DNA of 46,490 bases, taken from positions 1 to 46,490 of the forward strand of contig JBOGEN010000005.1 of assembly GCA_050743265.1 (NCBI GenBank), written 5' to 3'. This stretch comes from JBOGEN01 sp050743265 (GTDB taxonomy: Bacteria; Actinomycetota; Actinomycetes; JBOGEN01). The notes below the pieces were generated by a model. The model saw only the letters and a program-made list of their open reading frames with translations, made no database searches and was not told the origin of the DNA. Shown in pieces: positions 14,930-22,736 of the stretch. Numbering within the stretch: the first letter of the stretch is position 1; every line of letters starts with the position of its first letter. Position numbers and translations under genes: made by a program.

Positions 14930-15965
14930 ACCCGCGCACCTTCTCGGTCACCTGCGCCTCGGAGAGGTCCAGGTGCTCCAGGATCGTGAACCGGCCCGGC
15001 CGGGTGCCGGGCGCGTGCCGGACGGCGCGGACGAACTGCTCCTCGGTCAGCCCGACGTCCGCCGGCAGCCGCGGCAGGCCGTGCCGCTGCAGGCAGGCGT
15101 CCACCTGGCCGAGGCGGTGCGTGTCGTCGCGAAGGAAGAAGCAGAACATCGCCCCGATGCCCGCGAGCTCGCCGTGGTTGCCGGTGCCGGGGAACAGCGC
15201 GTCGACCGCGTGCAGGATCTCGTGGTCCCCGCCGCTGCACGGCAGGCTCGTGCCGGCCGCCACCATCGCCATGCCCGAGAGGACCAGCCCCTCGGCCAGG
15301 GCGATGAGGAACTCGTCGTCGCCGACGCCGTCGGTGCGGTGGAGCAGTGCCTCGGCCGCCGTACGGGCGAGGGTCACGGCCAGCCCGTCGACCGGCTCGC
15401 CGAGCTGCTCGTGCGCCAGCTCCCAGTCGGCGATGGCCGAGAGGTTGCTCACCACGTCGCCGATGCCCGAGCGCACCATGCGCGGCGGGGAGTCGCGGAC
15501 GAAGTCGAGGTCGATGACGACGGCGATGGGCGGCGAGACGCCGTACGAGCCCTTGCCCCCCTCGTTGTCGAGCGAGCTGACCGGTGAGGCGATGCCGTCG
15601 TGGGCGAGGTTCGTCGCGACGGCGACCATCGGCAGGCCCAGCCGGGACGCGGCCCACTTCGTCACGTCGAGCGTGCGCCCGCCGCCGATACCCACGACCG
15701 CGTCGTAGTTGGCTTTGCGGAGCTGCGCCACCAGGTCGGTGGCAGCGCCGACGCTGCCCGCCTCGGCGGTGAAGACCTCGCAGTTGTCCAGCAGCGGGCC
15801 GAGACGGTCGACGATCGTGGCTCCCTGCCCGCGCCCGACCACGACCGCCACACGGCCGGACGACGAGATACGGCGGTCGGCGAGCAGCTCGGCCAGACCC
15901 TGGACCGCCCCCCGGCGCACGTCGATGAACAGCGGTGCGAGCACCATGCGCGTCAGTAGAGGCAT
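14907..15965 (-). CDS. Iron-containing alcohol dehydrogenase / sn-glycerol-1-phosphate dehydrogenase-like protein
   Basis: The 352-residue protein belongs to the metal-dependent dehydrogenases that include archaeal EgsA and Bacillus AraM. It has the NAD-binding region AVVGIGGGRTLDVTKW, the NLAHDGIASPVSS segment typical of glycerol-1-phosphate dehydrogenases, and metal-ligand candidates Asp in GIGDVVSN and His in GGDHEILHAVD and GNHGELAGIGAMF. It would reduce dihydroxyacetone phosphate to sn-glycerol-1-phosphate, the mirror image of the usual bacterial isomer. Its neighbours on both sides are a cytidylyltransferase-like protein (13-nt overlap) and a CDP-alcohol phosphotransferase (23-nt overlap), which supports use of the product in a phosphodiester polymer or lipid. 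Other substrates remain possible. Confidence 0.82.
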   Translation of the reverse strand: MPLLTRMVLAPLFIDVRRGAVQGLAELLADRRISSSGRVAVVVGRGQGATIVDRLGPLLDNCEVFTAEAGSVGAATDLVAQLRKANYDAVVGIGGGRTLDVTKWAASRLGLPMVAVATNLAHDGIASPVSSLDNEGGKGSYGVSPPIAVVIDLDFVRDSPPRMVRSGIGDVVSNLSAIADWELAHEQLGEPVDGLAVTLARTAAEALLHRTDGVGDDEFLIALAEGLVLSGMAMVAAGTSLPCSGGDHEILHAVDALFPGTGNHGELAGIGAMFCFFLRDDTHRLGQVDACLQRHGLPRLPADVGLTEEQFVRAVRHAPGTRPGRFTILEHLDLSEAQVTEKVRGYVDAFGR

Positions 15966-16696
15966 GCGATCTCCCGCGCACGCGCCAGGTCGTCGAGATC
16001 GTCCACCTCGACCCAGTCGACGGCGCCGATCGGGGCCACCGTGACCTTGCCCCCACGGTCGACGAGCTCCTGGTAGCCGTCCTCGTAGTAGAGGTCACGG
16101 TCGCGACGCCAGGTCGCCTCGAGGGCGTCCGCGAGCGGCTTGGCCGCCAGCGGCTCGATCAGCGTCAGACCGATGTACTCACCGGCGGCCTCGGCAGGGT
16201 CCATCTGCTTGGTGATGTGGGCGAGCAGGCCGTCGTCGGTGAGGCGGACCTTCATCTCCTCCTCGGCCAGCTTCTTGACGTCGTCGACCGCGAGCAGCAC
16301 CCCGGAGCCGTCGAGGGAGGTGCGGGCGTCCAGGAGTCGTTCCTCGACCGAGACCGGGTGCACCGTGTCCCCGTTGGCGAGCAGCACCCCCTCGGCGAAC
16401 GCGTCCCGCGCGAGCCAGAGCGAGTAGCAGTTGTTCCAGTCCTCGGCGTGGTCGTTGTCCACGAGGTGCAGGACGACGCCGTGCCGCGCCTCGAGGTCCG
16501 CCTTGCGGCGGCGGATCGCGTCCGCCTCGTACCCGACGACCACCACCACGTCGCGCAGTCCCACCCGAGCGAGGTTGCCCAGGGTGAGGTCGAGGATGGT
16601 CGTCTCCCCGTCCACGGGGGCGAGCGCCTTCGGCAGCGCGTCGGTGACAGGACGCAGCCTGCGGCCCGCTCCCGCGGCGAGCACCATGCCGAGCAT
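15953..16696 (-). CDS. Nucleotidyltransferase of the phosphocholine/glycerol-phosphate cytidylyltransferase-like type
   Basis: The 247-residue single-domain enzyme begins MLGMVLAAGAGRRLRPVTDALPKALAPV, the NTP-binding loop of sugar nucleotidyltransferases. It continues with DWNNCYSLWLARDAF, LLANGDTVHPVS (metal-binding Asp) and DWVEVDDLDDLARAREI near the end. The NNCYSL segment and lack of a beta-helix resemble LicC-type CTP:phosphocholine cytidylyltransferases. In this operon it probably activates glycerol-1-phosphate, or another phospho-alcohol, with CTP for the CDP-alcohol phosphotransferases. It starts on the overlapping TGATG after the DUF5941 gene. The substrate is inferred from context only. 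Confidence 0.78.
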   Translation of the reverse strand: MLGMVLAAGAGRRLRPVTDALPKALAPVDGETTILDLTLGNLARVGLRDVVVVVGYEADAIRRRKADLEARHGVVLHLVDNDHAEDWNNCYSLWLARDAFAEGVLLANGDTVHPVSVEERLLDARTSLDGSGVLLAVDDVKKLAEEEMKVRLTDDGLLAHITKQMDPAEAAGEYIGLTLIEPLAAKPLADALEATWRRDRDLYYEDGYQELVDRGGKVTVAPIGAVDWVEVDDLDDLARAREIACLY

Positions 16697-17340
16697 CAGT
16701 CCACGTCCTCCTTCGCTGAGTCGACCGGAGCATCCGCGTTCCTCGTCCAGGAGAGCCACGCGCGGACGCTCTCGGACACGAACACCACCGCGAGCCCGGC
16801 GGCCGCAAGCCAGAGCCCGGCGGTCAGGGTGGCCGCCCCGCCCAGTGCCAGGACGGCGAGGACGAGCATGCGGCCGTCGAAGCCACCGCCCGCGTAGGCC
16901 ACCCAGGTCGCGGGCGCCAGGCCGGTGTACCGGACCCGGTTGATCACGTCGTAGTGGTGGTACGCCAGCGCCGCGCAGAAGGCGTACGCCGCCGGCATGT
17001 CCCCCGGGGCGAGCACCGCCGTCACACGGATCACCACACCGTACTCGACGGCACGGAGCAGGGCCGGGACCAGCCAGTCGAACCGGTCGTCCAGCGAGGC
17101 GGCCCATCCCAGCGAGGCGGCGAGGACGAACACGGCGACGGCCGCGACCAGCAAGAGCCGGTCGAACAGGTCGGGGTCGAGCAGCGCCAGTGCCACGGTG
17201 AGCGGCACCGCGCCCAGCACGGTGAGCCCGAACGCCTGCGCGCCCCCGTGGTGCTCGGCACGGTCGGCGAGGCGAGCGAGCGGGCCGGCGTCGGCGTACG
17301 CGGCAAGCGTCGCGGCGGGCGTACCGGGGACTGTCGTCAT
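16696..17340 (-). CDS. DUF5941 membrane protein
   Basis: The 214-residue protein has about five hydrophobic segments (e.g. FGLTVLGAVPLTVALALL, LLVAAVAVFVLAASLGWA, LVLAVLALGGAATLTAGLW) and the conserved core AYAFCAALAYHHYDVINRVRYTG. I recognise this as the DUF5941 domain, which I recall as often being the C-terminal part of a larger NTP-transferase/CDP-alcohol phosphotransferase protein in other actinomycetes. Here it is a separate ORF whose ATG overlaps the stop of that fusion by 4 nt, so the parts are probably made together and may form one complex. Function of the domain is unknown. Confidence 0.78.
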   Translation of the reverse strand: MTTVPGTPAATLAAYADAGPLARLADRAEHHGGAQAFGLTVLGAVPLTVALALLDPDLFDRLLLVAAVAVFVLAASLGWAASLDDRFDWLVPALLRAVEYGVVIRVTAVLAPGDMPAAYAFCAALAYHHYDVINRVRYTGLAPATWVAYAGGGFDGRMLVLAVLALGGAATLTAGLWLAAAGLAVVFVSESVRAWLSWTRNADAPVDSAKEDVD

Positions 17341-18836
17341 CGTGCCACCGTCCGCACCAGCCGCCCCAGCGTGGTGTACGCGGTGGCGAACCCGCCGAAC
17401 ACGAGCAGGACGACGAACGTGACCCGCGGGTCGAAGAACGCGATGGTCAGCGAGATCAGCGCCCAGCGCTCCCCGATCGGCAGGATCACCATCCGCTTCG
17501 CCCAGACCACCCACCGCCAGCGGTCGACGCTGCCGATGGCGCCGACCACGCCCCCGCCCCGGGCGCGTCCGCGCGCGCGTACGGGTCCGGCGTCTCCCGG
17601 CGGGGTGTCGTCGGGCTGCGCGAACGGCAGCCGGACCGGCTGGGCGGGCGGCACCGCGGTCGCGGCGGCGTACCCGAAGTCGACGGTGTGCCGGAACGTG
17701 AGCAGCGTCATCGCGACGACGGCGAGCACCCACACGTCGTCACCGTTCCGGCTGGCGCCGATCGCGAGCCCGACGTAGACGACGTACTCCTTGGCCCGGT
17801 CGAACGTGGCGTCCAGCCAGGCACCCAGCGCGGAGAAGCTGCGGCTGTAGCGGGCGAGCTGCCCGTCCACGCAGTCGAGCGTGAACGAGGCCTGGAGAAG
17901 CAGCGCTCCCGCGACGTAGCCCGGGCGCGACCCCGTGGCCAGCGCGACCGCGGCGACGACGCCCACGGCGAGGGACGCGAGCGTTACCTGGTTCGGGGTG
18001 ATCCCACGCTGGGCCCCCCACCGGGCGAGGTACCGGGAGTACGGGCTGACGAGGAAGCTCGTGAAGAACCCGTCCCGGCCCTTCACGGCGGACTCGAGCC
18101 GGAGCCCTTCGGTGTCGACCTCGCCGAGGCGGTCAGCGGCGTGGCGCGCGTCCTGCGGCGAGCGTGGGTGCAGCCAGGCGTACCCGCCCATGTCGACCGA
18201 GGTCACCGCCGTGCCGTCGCGGACGAGCGCCACGGTGAGCAGGGACACCGGGTCGGCGTCGGCGTCCGTCCAGCCACGGGCTGCGTCCGCGACCCGGGAC
18301 GCGGCCGCTGCGAGGGCGGCCCGGTCCCCCGGCGCCACCCGCAGCGCCGCCGGTGCCTGGGTGTCCCCCGCGGTGACCCGGTGGTGTGACGACCCCGCGC
18401 TCACGACCCGTCCGCCGTCCGTACGCAGGCCCGCCCCCGAGGGGACGGGACCCCCCTCCGGGCAGGACCGCGCGAGGACGGCGGTCCGTACCCGCGAGTC
18501 GGCCACGAGGTCGGCGAGCACGTCGTCGTGCGCGACCACGTCGCCAGGCAGGACGAGGAGCGGGCACGCGTCCGGCCGGCCCGCCAGGTCGGCGACGGCG
18601 GCATAGAGCCCCGCCGCGTCGTCGTACGGGTGCACCGTGGCGCGGGAGGTGAACCCCCCGAGGGCGGACGCCCACTCGCGCCGGACGACGAGGTGGTGGT
18701 GGTCGGCACCGAGCCGGTCGAGCTGGTCGAGCAGCCGAGAGAGCACCGTCCCGCCCTCGTACGGGAGCACCGCCGACGGGCCGCCCGGTACGGCAGTCGC
18801 CGAGACGAGGACGGCTGTCTCGGTCAGGTCACTCAC
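17337..18836 (-). CDS. Bifunctional NTP-transferase-like / CDP-alcohol phosphotransferase
   Basis: The 499-residue protein has two parts. Residues about 1-230 resemble a nucleotidyltransferase (LVLPGDVVAHDDVLADLVAD), although the usual N-terminal GGxGTRL loop is not evident, so this half may be degenerate. Residues about 255-490 are a membrane CDP-alcohol phosphotransferase with an intact motif: D321, D324-G, A-R, G338, D342, D346. The layout recalls archaeal inositol-phosphate cytidylyltransferase/di-inositol phosphate synthase fusions. It overlaps the ABC ATPase gene by 8 nt (GTG at 18836) and the DUF5941 gene by 4 nt. It likely assembles a phosphodiester-linked precursor for export by the ABC transporter. 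Confidence 0.83.
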   Translation of the reverse strand: MSDLTETAVLVSATAVPGGPSAVLPYEGGTVLSRLLDQLDRLGADHHHLVVRREWASALGGFTSRATVHPYDDAAGLYAAVADLAGRPDACPLLVLPGDVVAHDDVLADLVADSRVRTAVLARSCPEGGPVPSGAGLRTDGGRVVSAGSSHHRVTAGDTQAPAALRVAPGDRAALAAAASRVADAARGWTDADADPVSLLTVALVRDGTAVTSVDMGGYAWLHPRSPQDARHAADRLGEVDTEGLRLESAVKGRDGFFTSFLVSPYSRYLARWGAQRGITPNQVTLASLAVGVVAAVALATGSRPGYVAGALLLQASFTLDCVDGQLARYSRSFSALGAWLDATFDRAKEYVVYVGLAIGASRNGDDVWVLAVVAMTLLTFRHTVDFGYAAATAVPPAQPVRLPFAQPDDTPPGDAGPVRARGRARGGGVVGAIGSVDRWRWVVWAKRMVILPIGERWALISLTIAFFDPRVTFVVLLVFGGFATAYTTLGRLVRTVAR

Positions 18837-19557
18837 GGTCCTGATCCTCGGCGTACAGCGCCAGGATCTCATCGATGGGGCCGTTGGCCGCCACCTCGCC
18901 CCCGCGGAGGTAGAGCGCGCGGCTGCAGAAGCGTGTGAGGTCACGCTCGTTGTGCGAGACGAGGATGAGCGTCTTTCCCCCGCTGAGCATCTCCTTCATG
19001 CGCCGGTAGCACTTGCGCTTGAACCGGGTGTCGCCCACGGCGAGGACCTCGTCCACCAGGATGATCGGCTCGTTGAGCCGCGTGACGACGGCGAAGCCGA
19101 GCCGGGCCTTCATGCCGCTCGACAGGTGGCGCACGGGGGCGTCGAGGAACTCCTCCATCTCGGCGAACTTGACGATCTCGTCGAACATGTCGTCGACCTC
19201 CTCCCGAGGGAGGCCGTGCAGGCTCGCCGCGAGGTAGATGTTCTCGCGTGCGGTGAGGTCACCGGAGAAGCCGGCCTGGAGCTCGATGAGCGGGGCGACA
19301 CCGCCGTTGACCTCGACGCTGCCCTCGTCCGGGATCATGACGCCCGCGATGATGCGCAGCAGCGTGCTCTTCCCCTGGCCGTTGCCGCCGACGAGGCCGA
19401 GGGCCTCGCCGGCCTCCACGGAGAACGACACGTGGCGCAGCGCCCAGAACTCGCCGGGCTTGGTGATGACCGGCCCGCCGCGGAGCGCGTTCTTGAGGCG
19501 CAGCCGGCGACGGCGCCCGCGACGGAACTTGATGCCGACGTCGTCGGCGACGATCAT
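18829..19557 (-). CDS. ABC transporter ATPase of the polysaccharide/teichoic acid export type
   Basis: The 242-residue ATPase has Walker A GGNGQGKST, the signature LSSGM, Walker B IILVDEVLAVGD and the switch His in LVSHNERD. The N-terminal MIVADDVGIKFRRG and the FWALRHVSFSV opening match TagH/Wzt-type exporters. It has no C-terminal carbohydrate-binding extension, so export is not expected to depend on a Wzt-like cap. It pairs with the permease directly upstream and powers export of an undecaprenyl-linked glycopolymer. GTG at 19566 is an alternative start; ATG 19557 follows GAGGTGG at 5 nt and begins where the family does. Confidence 0.92.
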   Translation of the reverse strand: MIVADDVGIKFRRGRRRRLRLKNALRGGPVITKPGEFWALRHVSFSVEAGEALGLVGGNGQGKSTLLRIIAGVMIPDEGSVEVNGGVAPLIELQAGFSGDLTARENIYLAASLHGLPREEVDDMFDEIVKFAEMEEFLDAPVRHLSSGMKARLGFAVVTRLNEPIILVDEVLAVGDTRFKRKCYRRMKEMLSGGKTLILVSHNERDLTRFCSRALYLRGGEVAANGPIDEILALYAEDQDRE

Positions 19558-19567
19558 GGAACCCACC

Positions 19568-20344
19568 TCAGAGCTCCTTCAGCACGACGCGCTCGAGACG
19601 GGCAAACGCGCGCCAGCCCAGCAGCAGAACGACGACCGCGACGACCGCGGAGTAGGTCAGCAAGTGGTGGCCGGCGTAGTACTCGGGGAACCATGCCGCG
19701 CGGTAGGCCTCGATGATGCCGACGAGCGGGTTGAGCTCGTACGCCCACTGGTAGGGCTCCGGCACACGGCCCGAGGGGTAGAGCACAGGTGACATGTAGA
19801 AGAACACGCGCATGACCACACGGATGAGGCGTTTGACGTCGGGGACGACCACGGCGACCGTCGAGAGCAGTAGGGCCACGCCCGTGAGCAGGGTGATCTG
19901 GATGAGGAAGGCTACCGGGAACAGCAGCAGCCCCGGGCCCGTCGACACCCCGGTGACGAGGACGAAGAGCAGCAGCACGGGCAGGCTGAACACGAACTCG
20001 ACGGCCTTGGAGCCGACCGCGCGGAGCACCCAGATCTCCCGCGGCAGGCTCGTCGACGTGACGAGACGCGCCTGGCCCGCCAGCGAGCCCGTGGACTGCG
20101 ACACCGTGCCGCTGAACCAGAGCCACGGCAGGATGCCGCAGATGATCACCAGCACGTAGTTGTCGATGCCGACGTCGAAGACCTTCTCGAACACGAACCA
20201 GTAGATGGTCGCGAGGAGCAGCGGCTCCAGCGTCGTCCACAGGTAGCCGAGGGCAGACCGCTCGTACTTGAGCTTGAGGTCCCGTGCGACGAGCAGCCTG
20301 AGGACCTCGCGTCGGTCCAGAACGGCGCGCACCCGCGACGTCAT
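19568..20344 (-). CDS. ABC-2 type polysaccharide/teichoic acid export permease
   Basis: The 258-residue protein is the membrane half of a TagG/Wzm-like exporter. The N-terminal LLVARDLKLKYERSALGYLWTTLEPLL is the classic amphipathic region of the ABC2 family, followed by six hydrophobic segments. VPEPYQWAYELNPLVGIIEAYRAAWF near the C-terminus is the other family block. It is the first gene of the minus-strand glycopolymer operon, with GGAGGAGAG ahead of ATG 20344. The adjacent ATPase starts just after its stop. Confidence 0.92.
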   Translation of the reverse strand: MTSRVRAVLDRREVLRLLVARDLKLKYERSALGYLWTTLEPLLLATIYWFVFEKVFDVGIDNYVLVIICGILPWLWFSGTVSQSTGSLAGQARLVTSTSLPREIWVLRAVGSKAVEFVFSLPVLLLFVLVTGVSTGPGLLLFPVAFLIQITLLTGVALLLSTVAVVVPDVKRLIRVVMRVFFYMSPVLYPSGRVPEPYQWAYELNPLVGIIEAYRAAWFPEYYAGHHLLTYSAVVAVVVLLLGWRAFARLERVVLKEL

Positions 20345-20536
20345 GCAGCTCTCTCCTCCAGGGGGCCACCGGCGGGCACGGCCCGGGGCGTCGGTGCGGG
20401 GGCGCCGAGGCCCACCGTGGAACCACCGGAAAGGTAGCATTGCGTAGCGCTCGGGCCCCGGCAGCGGGGGCCGGGCGCCGGGTCGGGCGGGAGCGTCCGG
20501 CCGACGTCTGACCCCCGACACACGGGCTGGCCGCGC
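20345..20536. promoter_or_regulatory. Divergent region between the glycopolymer operon and the phosphodiesterase gene
   Basis: This 192-bp gap must hold the promoter of the eight-gene minus-strand operon. A weak -10 candidate, TACCTT on the minus strand, lies at 20436-20431. I see no reliable -35 and no clear promoter for the plus-strand gene. Confidence 0.35.
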
Positions 20537-21343
20537 ATGCCGCACGGACGGGTCCTCACCGACCCTCGCCCCGTCGTCCTGGGCCACCGCGGGTCGGGCA
20601 CGGGCACCGTCGGCGGGCACCCGGAGAACTCGCTCCCCTCGTTCCGTGCTGCCGTCGCCGCGGGCGCGACGTGGGTCGAGGCCGACGTCCGCCGCTGCGC
20701 CGACGACGCCCTCGTCGTGATGCACCACCCGAGCACGCCCGAGGGGCGGTTCGTGGTCGACCTGACCGCCGAGCAGGTGGTCGCCGGCGGGGGGCTGCTT
20801 CTGGCGGACCTGCTGGCCTGGCTGCCCCGCGACATCGGCCTCGACGTGGACGTCAAGACGTGTCTCGAGGACGCCGTGCGTCCGCCGGAACGGACCACCA
20901 CCGGTCTGCTCGTGCCCGTGCTCGACGCCGAGCGTGCCCGCCGGCGGCTGATCGTCACCTCGTTCGACCCGGCGGCGCTGCTGCAGGTGCGGCGGGACCT
21001 GCCGGACGTCCCGCTGGGGCTGCTCACCTGGCTCTACTTCCCGCTGCGCAAGGCGGTGCCGGCGGCACACCACCTCGGGCTCGACATCGTCGGAGCGCAC
21101 GCTCCCTCATTCGGCCTCAACGAGGTCGACTCCGCACCGGTCCACCGTGAGCCCGCGCATGCGGTCCGGGTCGCCCACGAGGCCGGCCTCGAGGTCGTCG
21201 CGTGGTGCCCCGACGCCGCCCGCGCGGTCGAGCTCGCGGAGGCCGGGGTGGACGGGCTGGTGGTGAACGACGTGCCCGGCGTGCGCCGTGCGCTGGACGC
21301 CTGGCGCCGTGGCGAGCCGGGCGCCGTACGCCGCACCGGGTAG
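20537..21343 (+). CDS. Glycerophosphodiester phosphodiesterase family protein
   Basis: The 268-residue TIM-barrel protein hydrolyses glycerophosphodiesters to glycerol phosphate and an alcohol. It carries GHRGSGTG with the catalytic His, HPENSLPSF, ATWVEADVRR (metal-binding Glu/Asp), VVMHHPSTP (second catalytic His), GLDVDVKTC and VNDVPGVRRAL at the end. It has no signal peptide, so it should act in the cytosol. The location opposite a glycerol-phosphate-type polymer operon is suggestive of recycling or turnover, but that is inference. The start is the ATG at 20537. Confidence 0.88.
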   Translation: MPHGRVLTDPRPVVLGHRGSGTGTVGGHPENSLPSFRAAVAAGATWVEADVRRCADDALVVMHHPSTPEGRFVVDLTAEQVVAGGGLLLADLLAWLPRDIGLDVDVKTCLEDAVRPPERTTTGLLVPVLDAERARRRLIVTSFDPAALLQVRRDLPDVPLGLLTWLYFPLRKAVPAAHHLGLDIVGAHAPSFGLNEVDSAPVHREPAHAVRVAHEAGLEVVAWCPDAARAVELAEAGVDGLVVNDVPGVRRALDAWRRGEPGAVRRTG

Positions 21344-21367
21344 CACTGCCAGACGTCGGGCGCCGGC

Positions 21368-22489
21368 TCAGCCGCCGAGGGACACCGACGGCTCGCCCGG
21401 GTGCTCGGCGCTGCGCGCGCCCGCACCGAGGGACCGGTTGCTCGTGAGGAACCCCCAGCCCCACGCCAGGTGCATGACGGCGTAGACCAGCGGCAGCCGG
21501 ACGAGGCTCCCGACCGGCAGGCCCCACCCGGTCACCAGGCCCCCGAGGCTCACGGCGGCGGCGTACCCACCGGGGACGACCAGAGCCGCCGTAAGCAGGG
21601 CGGATCCGGCGACGAGCCCGACCAGCCCGACGGCCAGGCCGGCCACGACGCCGACCAGCGCGACCGGGGGCGTGAGGTAGCGCAGGGTCGCCGACCCGTG
21701 GTGCTGGCGCATGACCACCCGCCGCCACCGCCCGTAGTCGCGGTACTGCCGGGCGAGCGAACGCACGCTCGACCGCGGCCGGTACGAGACCCGCAGGGCA
21801 GGCGAGAAGTAGACGAGCCCTCCGGCGCGCCGGATGCGGTAGTTGAGCTCCCAGTCCTGCGCGCGGGCGAAGGCCTCGTCGTACCCGCCGAGGCGCTCCA
21901 GCGTCGAGCGTCGGAACACGCCCAGGTAGACCGTGTCCGAGGGCCCCTCCTCGCCGCCCGTGTGGAACCGGGAGCCGCCCACGCCCAGGGGCGAGGTCAT
22001 CGCGCACGCGACGGCCCGCTCGAACGGTGTCTCGCCCTCGGCGGCCATGATGCCGCCGACGTTGTCCGCCCCCGTACGGCACAGCAGCTCGACCGCCGTC
22101 CGGACGTAGTCGGGCGGGATCATGGCGTGCCCGTCGACCCGGACGACGATCTCGTGCCTGGCCGCCCGGACCGCCGCGTTCAGGGCGTTCGGGGTGGCCC
22201 CGGACGGGTTGCGCACGGACCGCACCCGAGGGTCCTCACCCTTGAGCCGCGCCACCAGCTCGTGGGTCCCGTCGGTCGAGGGACCGACGGCAAGCACGAC
22301 CTCGATCGCACCGGGGTAGTCCTGGCCCAGGGCGTGGCCGACGGACCGGCGCAGGTGCCGCGCCTCGTTGAGCACGGGCATGACCACCGTGACGGGCGGT
22401 GGCGCCGGCGTGTCGTCGAAGTCGGACGGTGTGTCCGCGAAGCCGGCGTCCCCGGGACCGCCGGCGCCAGGCGTACGGGAACTGCTCAT
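21368..22489 (-). CDS. GT2 family glycosyltransferase with C-terminal membrane segments
   Basis: The 373-residue enzyme has a disordered N-terminus (about 1-30), then VTVVMPVLNEARHLRRSVGHAL, VLAVGPSTDGTHEL, the DxD-like EIVVRVDGHAMIPPDYV, and RAQDWELNYRIRRAGGLVYFSP. Two to three hydrophobic helices near the C-terminus (LVGVVAGLAVGLVGLVAGSALL; AALVVPGGYAAAVSLGGLV) anchor it in the membrane. It resembles polymerising or lipid-linked glycan transferases such as succinoglycan-type enzymes. ATG 22489 lies 14 nt downstream of a TACCGT box (22503-22498), so the mRNA may be almost leaderless. Donor and acceptor are unknown. Confidence 0.87.
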   Translation of the reverse strand: MSSSRTPGAGGPGDAGFADTPSDFDDTPAPPPVTVVMPVLNEARHLRRSVGHALGQDYPGAIEVVLAVGPSTDGTHELVARLKGEDPRVRSVRNPSGATPNALNAAVRAARHEIVVRVDGHAMIPPDYVRTAVELLCRTGADNVGGIMAAEGETPFERAVACAMTSPLGVGGSRFHTGGEEGPSDTVYLGVFRRSTLERLGGYDEAFARAQDWELNYRIRRAGGLVYFSPALRVSYRPRSSVRSLARQYRDYGRWRRVVMRQHHGSATLRYLTPPVALVGVVAGLAVGLVGLVAGSALLTAALVVPGGYAAAVSLGGLVTGWGLPVGSLVRLPLVYAVMHLAWGWGFLTSNRSLGAGARSAEHPGEPSVSLGG

Positions 22490-22595
22490 GGGCCGACCAC
22501 GGTAGCGGGCACGGCCTGGGCCGTGGCACAGGCACCACCGGGTGACACGGCGATCACGGAACCATCGGGAACCCGCCGGAAGCCGCCCGCCCGGC

Positions 22596-22601
22596 CATAA
22601 T
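22596..22601 (+). promoter_or_regulatory. Candidate -10 box CATAAT upstream of LCP protein 2
   Basis: CATAAT stands out in this GC-rich sequence and lies about 135 nt before the LCP start in the 247-bp gap shared with the divergent GT2. No good -35 is seen at the right spacing. Confidence 0.3.
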
Positions 22602-22736
22602 CATCGGGACGCACCCGTCACCGGGGCGCACCGCCCCAGGGTGGTGGCGTGGCTGTGACAACCATCAGGCTCCCTCGGCCGTCGTCGTCCTACGAGGGAC
22701 ACGAACGAGCACGACCACGTGGGAGGTCCGAGGTCC

